DNA of 5,085 nucleotides from a bacterium UBP9_UBA1432. Its GTDB lineage: Bacteria > Vulcanimicrobiota > Xenobia > Xenobiales > Xenobiaceae. Under the pieces are notes generated by a model that had not been told where the DNA came from, made no database searches, and worked only from the letters and a program-made list of their open reading frames with translations. Below, piece after piece: positions 1 to 5,085 of the stretch (position 1 is its first letter; each line of letters starts with the position of its first letter). The stretch covers positions 1,464 through 6,548 of the forward strand of contig DCTU01000084.1 in assembly GCA_002329445.1 (NCBI GenBank), given 5' to 3'. The position numbers and the translations under genes are program-made.

Positions 1-1351
1 TAGCGTCTGAGGCCTTCTCCTCGCGCACCAGCGCCTGCTCCAGGAACGCCTGCACTTCCAGGCTCTCGTTGACGAGTTCGTAGCCCTTCTGGCCCTGCGT
101 CGGGTCCAGCAGGCTCCCCAGCAGCGGCGCCTGCGCGAAGGTCCGGTGCAGCCGGCGCATCTCGTCCCGCAGGTCCACCCTGTGCGGATGGTCCGCCGGC
201 ACCAGGGCCGCCCAGTCCTCCGGCGTCCCCGACACGGCAAGCCCGCAGCAGGCGACCCGGGGCGAGGGCATCTCGGCGCGCACGCCCAGGGGTTGGCCCG
301 CCTCGTCGGGGTAGCGCCAGGCGGCCAGGGCCAGGGCGAAGACGGCGATCTCCACGCAGCGGGGGTCGATCTCCAGGCCGTGCAGGTTCTGGCGCAGCAC
401 GGCGTCCACCGCCTGGGCCGCGCTCAGGCCCTCGGCGGCCTGCCGCATCGGAACCAGCAGCAGCAAGGCGGCCACCAGGAAGTGACCGGAACCGCAGCAG
501 GGGTCCAGCAGCCGGAACTCGGCCAGGCGATCCGGCCAGCCCTCGAAGCGGCCGGCGGCGGGGGTCCCGTCCTCCAGGGTCCGCAGGTAGGGAAGCTCCA
601 CGGGACAGGGCCGGTCGGGATGGCGGGTCGCCCACCAGGCCCCCAGCGAGTTGTGCAGCAGGAAGTCCACCATGTAGGGCTCGGTGAAGAGCTGGGTGAC
701 GGCCGGCAGCTCATCGGCGCCGATCTTGACCTCCGAGGCGTTGACCTCGTCCTTGCGCCGGGCCTGCCAGAACTGGTAGACCCAGCCCAGGCTGTCGCTG
801 GCCCCGAAGACCTCGGCCGGCAGCCCGGCCAGCAGGCGCTCCAGTTCCCGCTGGCTCTCGGGGGCGAAGGTCAACTCGAAGACGGGGTTCGTGGGCTTGA
901 ACACCTGGGGCAGCATCCGGGCCGCCAGGCGCCCGGCCAGTTCCCAGGGGCTGCGGGCCCCCTGGCACAACTCGGGGTTCTGGTCCACCAGGGCCCGGCA
1001 GTCCTCCAGCGACACGGGGGCCCCGGGCTCCCACAGCAACAGGTTGTTCTCGGCCAGGAAGCGGGCGAACAGCATCCGGTGCCAGTGCTCGTAGGCCACC
1101 TCCCAGACCAGTCGGCGCAGCTCCTGGGAGTCGTCCTTCCCCAGGACGTCGCCCAGGGCCCGGCCGTGGGCGCGCAGGCGCCGGCGCAGATCGCGCTGGC
1201 CCTCATCCAGGTAGTCGGGGACCCGGCCCTCGCCCACCCCCAGTTGGGCCAGGGCGGCGCGGGCGGCCTTCTCGGCCTCGTCCCGGGCCTGCTTGACCGT
1301 GTTCTCCAGCAGGGTGCGATGGGGCTTGGGCAGGGGGGGCTGCATGACCAT
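1..1351 (-). CDS. pglX: BREX adenine-specific DNA methyltransferase PglX (N-terminal part)
   Basis: An uninterrupted frame gives 450 residues from an ATG at 1351 to the window edge, where it continues. A second in-frame ATG sits two codons later (1345). PglX is the BREX methyltransferase: it transfers a methyl group from S-adenosylmethionine to N6 of adenine in an asymmetric site, marking host DNA, and is also needed for phage exclusion. Residues 1-210 are a helical region with conserved-looking blocks EVAYEHWHRMLFARFLAENN (84-103) and SDSLGWVYQFWQ (185-196). Then come LPAVTQLFTEPYMVDFLL (215-232), which resembles the stretch before the catalytic fold in N6-adenine methylases, motif I DPCCGSGHF (283-291) and an acidic cofactor-binding strand GLEIDPRCVEIA (325-336). 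The catalytic NPPY/W motif is not yet reached and should lie past base 1. Full members are about 1000-1250 residues, so more than half is missing. The gene starts 30 bases after brxC in the same frame. Only AAAGGGA, 13 bases upstream, resembles a ribosome binding site, so coupling to brxC translation is likely. An Eco57I/type ISP-like methylase outside BREX is the alternative, but the neighbours argue against it. Confidence 0.88.
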   Translation of the reverse strand, partial: MVMQPPLPKPHRTLLENTVKQARDEAEKAARAALAQLGVGEGRVPDYLDEGQRDLRRRLRAHGRALGDVLGKDDSQELRRLVWEVAYEHWHRMLFARFLAENNLLLWEPGAPVSLEDCRALVDQNPELCQGARSPWELAGRLAARMLPQVFKPTNPVFELTFAPESQRELERLLAGLPAEVFGASDSLGWVYQFWQARRKDEVNASEVKIGADELPAVTQLFTEPYMVDFLLHNSLGAWWATRHPDRPCPVELPYLRTLEDGTPAAGRFEGWPDRLAEFRLLDPCCGSGHFLVAALLLLVPMRQAAEGLSAAQAVDAVLRQNLHGLEIDPRCVEIAVFALALAAWRYPDEAGQPLGVRAEMPSPRVACCGLAVSGTPEDWAALVPADHPHRVDLRDEMRRLHRTFAQAPLLGSLLDPTQGQKGYELVNESLEVQAFLEQALVREEKASDA

Positions 1352-1381
1352 GGGCTTGAGGGATTCCCTTTCTGGTTCGGA

Positions 1382-4300
1382 CTAGAAGGTGACGGGGCCG
1401 TCGTCCAGGCGGCCGGCCAGCAGGGCCTCCACCTCGGCCAGCCAGGCCGCAAGCTCGGCGCGGTCGTTCAGGGTCCGGCGGGGCAGGTTCACCCGCTGGA
1501 CCGTGGGCTGGTGGCGCTTCACGGCCTGCATCCGGGCCGCCTCGAAGCGCTGGGGCAGGGCCTGGGCCCGCGCGCGCCAGTGCTCGAGGTTGCACTGGGC
1601 CAGGGCCTTGTGCAGTTGCTCCGGGGTGCCGAGCTCCACCGGCTCCGGCGGGCGCAGGCCCTGGGCCCGGAGCAGGTCGCTGCGCTCGGCCTCGGGCAGG
1701 CGGGCCCAGTCGGGGCTGGCCTCCAGAAGGCGCTGCTGCTGGGCGAAGGTCTCCCGGCAGGTCTCCACCCGGGCCTTCAGGGCCGCGCGCAGGTCCTCGA
1801 CCACCCGGTCCAGCAGGGGCTTCACCGGGTCCGGCTCGGCCAGCAGCGCCCTCTGCGACAGCAGGGCGTCCGCCTCGGCCTTCAGGTCGCGGAAGCCCTC
1901 CAACGCGGTGGCCTCCCGCAGCAGGATCTCTAACTGGCGCCAGGCCGGCAACCGCCCCTGGATCCGCTGGGCCGTGTCGCACCACTTCCTGGAGAGTTCC
2001 GTCAGTTCGTCCGCGCGCTGGAACAGCTCGAACAACAGGGCGTTGCCCGAGAGGCTCTCCAACTCGGCCAGCACCTGGGTCCCGGGCGGTTCCGGGCAGG
2101 GAGGGGGGCCGCCCGCCGCCTGCGCCTGCTCTTTCAGGCGCGCCAGCAGCGCGGGGGCCTTGGCTGTCTCTTCCTTGGGCTGGCAGGGCACGCCGACCGC
2201 CGAGAAGAGGCTGCGGACCTTGATCAGGTGTACCGGGGTGATGTGCACGGACTCGCGCCGGAAGGCGGCCTGGGGCAGCTTCGAGCGGTCCAGGGCCGGG
2301 GCCTCGACGTCGCGCCCGCTGGCGTCCCGGGCCCTGAGGTGCCCCTCGCCCAGCAGGGCGTACAGAGCGCCGTCGATGGCGTCCCGGGACCAGCCGTAGG
2401 GTGGGACCTCGAAGTGCTCGCGGATCTCCGAGCCGCGCTTCCCGGGCCCGAGGTACGCCAGGATGCGCTGGCAGACCGGGTGCTGCTCGGTGGCCTGCGC
2501 GTGCCCCACGTGCTTCAGGGCGCCGGCCGCGCCCTTGCGGGCTTCGTCCAGCACCTTGCTCCAGCGGTCGTGGTCGGCGGCGTCGAACTGGGGATACAGG
2601 CGCACCGCCGAAGCCCGGGCCGCCCGCTGGATCCGGTCGGCCAGGTCGTTGCCCTCGGTCGCCTCCTGGCCCCCCGCCTGGAAGAGGCGGACCCCCGCGA
2701 AGAGGCGGTCCAGCAGGCGTTGCAGGTCCTCCTCGGCGGTCTTCCGCCTGCTCTCCATGGAACGCTGGGCGTCCTGGCCCTCGGCGGTGGACGGATTGCC
2801 CTTGCGGTCCAGGGTCGCCCGGGCGGCCTCCCGCCACACCAAGGCCTGGGCCACGTCGGTCTTGTGCAGCGCCGGCAGGAAGGCGAAGAGGGTGGGGTCC
2901 TCCGGGCCCTGGGCCCGGGCTTCGGCCTGCACCGCGCGCTCGTCGCTCTGCCAGCCGTCCTGGATCCACAGGTACAGCTTCTTGGCGTGGTCCTTGGGCA
3001 GGGTCTCGTCGTAGGTCGGCTGCAGGGGGCGCTCCAGGTTCTCTCGCCCCTGGCAGACCCGGACCTTCCTGAGGATCTCCTGGAACCGGCCCTTCAGCAA
3101 CTCCACCCGCATGTGCTCGAGCCGCTGCGGGGCCGAGCGCAGTTCGGCCTCCTGGGCCCGGAACTCTTCGTGCCAGGCGCCCGACTCGCGGGTCTGCAGG
3201 CGGTATTCCAGCCCCTGGGCCCCCTCCAGCGACATGATCAGCCGGTCCTGGTTCTGCAGTTCGTCGAGCAGCCCGGGCAGTTGCCCCCGGAGTTCCGCCG
3301 AGCCCGCCGCCAGATCGGTGACCAAGAGGTCGGCCAGGGCCACCTCGGTGGCTCTCAGGCCCAGGTCCTGGGCCGTGTCGGCGGGCAGCTTGTTGATCAG
3401 GTAGACCAGGCGCAACAGCCTCCCCTTCAGTCGGGCTCGGGCGTCGCCCGTCGAGAAGCGCTGGATGTTCTCGAAGACCTCCTTGGGCAACTGGGCGGTG
3501 GACAGCAGGTTGGCGGCGACCTGGTCGTACAGGAAGTCGGCCCCCACCACGTGCCCCAACGGCAGCCCGGCCGTGTCCAGGACGGCCTCGTGGACCACCC
3601 GCAACTGGCTGCGCAACTGGGCCTCGGTGCCGGTGGTGTCGATGCTGCGCAGGACCCGCTCCCAGAAGCGCCGGCGCACGGGCAGCAGCGGGTAGTCGGC
3701 GGTCAGCCACTCCTCGTCGTCGGTGACGTGCTCCAGCTTGGTGCCGCGCAGGTGGCGGGAGATCTCGCCCAGGTGGGTGCGCCAGACCTGCTCGATCTGG
3801 GGCTGGGCGCTGGGCTTCTTGGCCAGGATGATCTGGCGGGTGACGTTCTCGACGTCCCAGTCGCCCAGGGTCACCTTGACGGGGAAGCGCCCGATCAGCT
3901 TGGTCAGCGTGGCGGTGCCTGACAGGGCCGACTGCCCCGTGCCCACGAAAAGCAGCCGCCCCTGGAAGTGCTTGGAGAGGGTCTCGGTGATCTCCTGGAC
4001 CTGGAAGGCCTTGTCGGAGTCGCTGCCGATGTACTGCTGCACCTCGTCCAGGACCACCAGTGTCAGTGGCAGGCGGCCGCCCTGGCCCAGGGCCGACTCG
4101 ATGGTTCGGATCAACTCGTCGCTGCTGACGTCGGTGACCTGGGGGAACTGGTTCTTCAGGGTCTGGCGGACGTCGGCCTCCGAGTTCCCCAGGTCGGGGC
4201 GCAGCGTCCGGAGCGCGCCGGCCAGGTGGGGGGAGACGTACATGTGGACCAGTTCCCTGTCGAGCGTGCGCCCGCGGGACGCAAGTTCGGTTTTCAACCC

Positions 4301-4843
4301 GTCCAGCAGCCCCTCGTCGCGGCACCACAGGACGAAGCGCGCCTGGTTGTACTGTTCCGGCAGGTCCCGGGACTTGAAGAGCAGGCCCAGCAGGGCCAAC
4401 CGGACCCTGTCGCCGGCCCCAGCGCCCAGCTTGCCGGCGGCGGCGTGCAGGCCGCCCTCGCGGCGCCCCAAGGTGGACAGCTCCTTCAGCTTCTCGCGGA
4501 TCCCCTCCGGCAGGCGGGGCAGGCTGCGCGCGGTGGCGCCGTCGGGGAAGGTGACGTCCGTCCACAGGGCCCGCAGCATCTTGGCCAGGTGCGACTTGCC
4601 GCTGCCGTAGAAGCCCGAGATCCATACCCCGGGCTGCTCGGACCGCCGCCCCAGGTTGTCCAGGAACTTCTCGAGGATCGTCTCCAGGCCCGTGGCGTAC
4701 TGGCCGTCGCAGACGAAGGTCTCCAGTTCGTAGCGCAGGACCTGGAGGGCGCCTTCGGAGCGGTCCTCCGAGACCTCGGCCACGCCGTTGTTCAACAGTC
4801 GATTGCTGGCGGGGGGCTTACTGTAGATGTCCTGGTTGAGCAT
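1382..4843 (-). CDS. brxC: BREX system P-loop ATPase BrxC
   Basis: This gene encodes a 1153-residue protein, close to the usual 1100-1250 of BrxC/PglY. BrxC is the large cytoplasmic ATPase of BREX phage defence, thought to drive an ATP-dependent step in the complex with PglX, PglZ and BrxB. What is seen: the N-terminal signature LNQDIYSKP..NRLLNNGV (residues 2-21); an ELETFVCDGQY segment (39-49); GVWISGF leading into Walker A GFYGSGKS (77-84); a Walker B strand TLVVLDEVQQ (261-270, acidic pair D266-E267); and a sensor-like strand LLFVGTGQSAL (297-307). The middle and C-terminal parts are mostly charged helix. Residues about 798-848 (GSEIREHF, then W..DAIDGALYALLGEGHLRA) look like a winged-helix fold that could bind DNA or protein; this is inference. 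The ATG at 4843 is chosen because GGGAAGGA lies just upstream and the conserved N-terminus begins there. A GTG at 4888, overlapping the brxB stop as GTGA, would add 15 residues without family-like sequence. No frameshift or missing ATPase residue is seen. Confidence 0.93.
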   Translation of the reverse strand: MLNQDIYSKPPASNRLLNNGVAEVSEDRSEGALQVLRYELETFVCDGQYATGLETILEKFLDNLGRRSEQPGVWISGFYGSGKSHLAKMLRALWTDVTFPDGATARSLPRLPEGIREKLKELSTLGRREGGLHAAAGKLGAGAGDRVRLALLGLLFKSRDLPEQYNQARFVLWCRDEGLLDGLKTELASRGRTLDRELVHMYVSPHLAGALRTLRPDLGNSEADVRQTLKNQFPQVTDVSSDELIRTIESALGQGGRLPLTLVVLDEVQQYIGSDSDKAFQVQEITETLSKHFQGRLLFVGTGQSALSGTATLTKLIGRFPVKVTLGDWDVENVTRQIILAKKPSAQPQIEQVWRTHLGEISRHLRGTKLEHVTDDEEWLTADYPLLPVRRRFWERVLRSIDTTGTEAQLRSQLRVVHEAVLDTAGLPLGHVVGADFLYDQVAANLLSTAQLPKEVFENIQRFSTGDARARLKGRLLRLVYLINKLPADTAQDLGLRATEVALADLLVTDLAAGSAELRGQLPGLLDELQNQDRLIMSLEGAQGLEYRLQTRESGAWHEEFRAQEAELRSAPQRLEHMRVELLKGRFQEILRKVRVCQGRENLERPLQPTYDETLPKDHAKKLYLWIQDGWQSDERAVQAEARAQGPEDPTLFAFLPALHKTDVAQALVWREAARATLDRKGNPSTAEGQDAQRSMESRRKTAEEDLQRLLDRLFAGVRLFQAGGQEATEGNDLADRIQRAARASAVRLYPQFDAADHDRWSKVLDEARKGAAGALKHVGHAQATEQHPVCQRILAYLGPGKRGSEIREHFEVPPYGWSRDAIDGALYALLGEGHLRARDASGRDVEAPALDRSKLPQAAFRRESVHITPVHLIKVRSLFSAVGVPCQPKEETAKAPALLARLKEQAQAAGGPPPCPEPPGTQVLAELESLSGNALLFELFQRADELTELSRKWCDTAQRIQGRLPAWRQLEILLREATALEGFRDLKAEADALLSQRALLAEPDPVKPLLDRVVEDLRAALKARVETCRETFAQQQRLLEASPDWARLPEAERSDLLRAQGLRPPEPVELGTPEQLHKALAQCNLEHWRARAQALPQRFEAARMQAVKRHQPTVQRVNLPRRTLNDRAELAAWLAEVEALLAGRLDDGPVTF

Positions 4844-4847
4844 GGTG

Positions 4848-4855
4848 TCCTTCCC
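4848..4855 (-). promoter_or_regulatory. Ribosome binding site of brxC
   Basis: The minus strand reads GGGAAGGA, followed by CACC and ATG, so a GGAAGG core sits 5 bases before the ATG at 4843. This is a good Shine-Dalgarno match. It decides the brxC start in favour of the ATG, because no comparable purine-rich site at the right distance precedes the alternative GTG at 4888. The site lies in the 41-base spacer after the brxB stop. Confidence 0.7.
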
Positions 4856-4884
4856 GCTGTCCGCGTATTCCTGGGATCCGGTGG

Positions 4885-5085
4885 TCACTCGTCGCCCGTG
4901 ATCGCGACGGCCAGGTAGTTCCAGCCGTCCCGGGCGTCCAACAAGCGATAGGAATGGGTCTCCGGGTGGTGCTCGCCGGGGAAGAAGACCACCAGCCTCC
5001 CCGGAACCGAGTCCTTCAAGCCCTCGACCAGCGCCGAGACCCGCGCCAGGCCGAAGAGCGCCCCCACCCCCAGCACGGCCACGAC
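4885..5085 (-). CDS. brxB: BREX protein BrxB, DUF1788 family (C-terminal fragment)
   Basis: Only the last 66 codons and the TGA stop are in the window; the start lies beyond base 5085, so the GTG codons near the edge are internal codons and not starts. The visible part reads as a GVGALFGLARVSALVEGL segment, then a hydrophobic strand ending in FFPGE (visible residues 34-38), then YRLLDARDGWNYLAV near the end. From memory of the family, this is how DUF1788/BrxB proteins finish: a GVG-hydrophobic-R segment, a short linker, an F(F/Y)PG turn and an aromatic-rich last strand. BrxB is a small cytoplasmic core protein (about 200 residues) of BREX phage defence, with no known enzymatic activity, thought to help assemble the BREX complex. 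The position directly before brxC supports the call. BrxF of type 3 BREX, also encoded before brxC, has a somewhat similar PG-containing end and is the main alternative; the DARDGWNYLAV ending favours BrxB. Confidence 0.8.
   Translation of the reverse strand, partial: VVAVLGVGALFGLARVSALVEGLKDSVPGRLVVFFPGEHHPETHSYRLLDARDGWNYLAVAITGDE

Noticed and set aside
1360..1368. GGGAATCCC inverted repeat in the brxC-pglX gap as a terminator
   Set aside because: The stem is only three to four pairs with no following run of T, so it cannot act as an intrinsic terminator.
871..1452. 193-residue minus-strand open frame across the brxC/pglX junction
   Set aside because: Its Pro, Trp, Arg and Ser-rich translation is out of frame with both real genes and has no family features.
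146..1933. 595-residue plus-strand open frame antisense to pglX and the 3' end of brxC
   Set aside because: The composition is low-information (Gly, Leu, Gln, Val, Pro, Ala). It crosses the junction of two well-supported minus-strand genes, so it is an antisense shadow.
2228..3922. 564-residue plus-strand open frame antisense to brxC
   Set aside because: It has the same Leu/Gly/Gln/Val-rich shadow composition, lies wholly opposite a gene with recognisable ATPase motifs, and shows no recognisable motifs of its own.
1203..4625. 1140-residue open frame on the minus strand, overlapping brxC in another frame
   Set aside because: Its translation is a monotonous mix of Gly, Pro, Ala and Arg with no motifs. 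It is a shadow of the GC-rich brxC codons, where stop codons are rare in every frame.
3968..4918. 316-residue plus-strand open frame opposite the 5' end of brxC and the end of brxB
   Set aside because: It lies opposite the Walker A and B region of brxC. Its sequence is a shadow without domain features.
1..5085. Recurring short words such as CTGGGCC and GGCCCTGG across the window
   Set aside because: They fall in coding frames as Leu-Gly, Ala-Leu and Ala-Gln codon pairs with irregular spacing. Codon bias explains them better than a repeat family or CRISPR array.

Overview
The window carries part of a BREX-family phage-defence operon in a very GC-rich bacterial genome. All real genes lie on the minus strand. 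Transcription therefore runs from high to low coordinates, in the order brxB (3' end only), brxC (complete), pglX (5' part only). Codon third positions are overwhelmingly G or C (CTG, GTC, GCC, CGC dominate). This fits a high-GC lineage such as an actinobacterium, a myxobacterium or another delta-type proteobacterium, or a GC-rich candidate phylum. The sequence alone does not decide between them.

Layout. At 5085-4885 is the last 66 codons of a BrxB (DUF1788-type) protein, entering from outside the window. After a 41-base spacer holding a good ribosome binding site, brxC runs from an ATG at 4843 to a TAG at 1382 (1153 residues). BrxC is a large P-loop ATPase with clear Walker A and Walker B motifs. 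After a 30-base gap, pglX starts at 1351 and leaves the window at base 1. Its first 450 residues include an alpha-helical N-terminal region and the S-adenosylmethionine-binding motif I of an adenine-N6 DNA methyltransferase. The catalytic NPPY/W motif should lie just beyond the edge.

How the genes work together. In BREX systems PglX methylates an asymmetric adenine-containing site on the host chromosome. It also acts with BrxB, BrxC and PglZ (not seen here) to stop replication of unmethylated phage DNA. The tight spacing and shared strand indicate one co-transcribed, translationally coupled unit. The order brxB-brxC-pglX is found in BREX types 1, 5 and 6. The subtype cannot be fixed without the genes on both sides.

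No RNA genes, mobile elements, CRISPR arrays, promoters or terminators are visible, and there is no non-coding stretch longer than about 41 bases. Many long open frames exist on both strands, but they are shadows caused by the high GC content.
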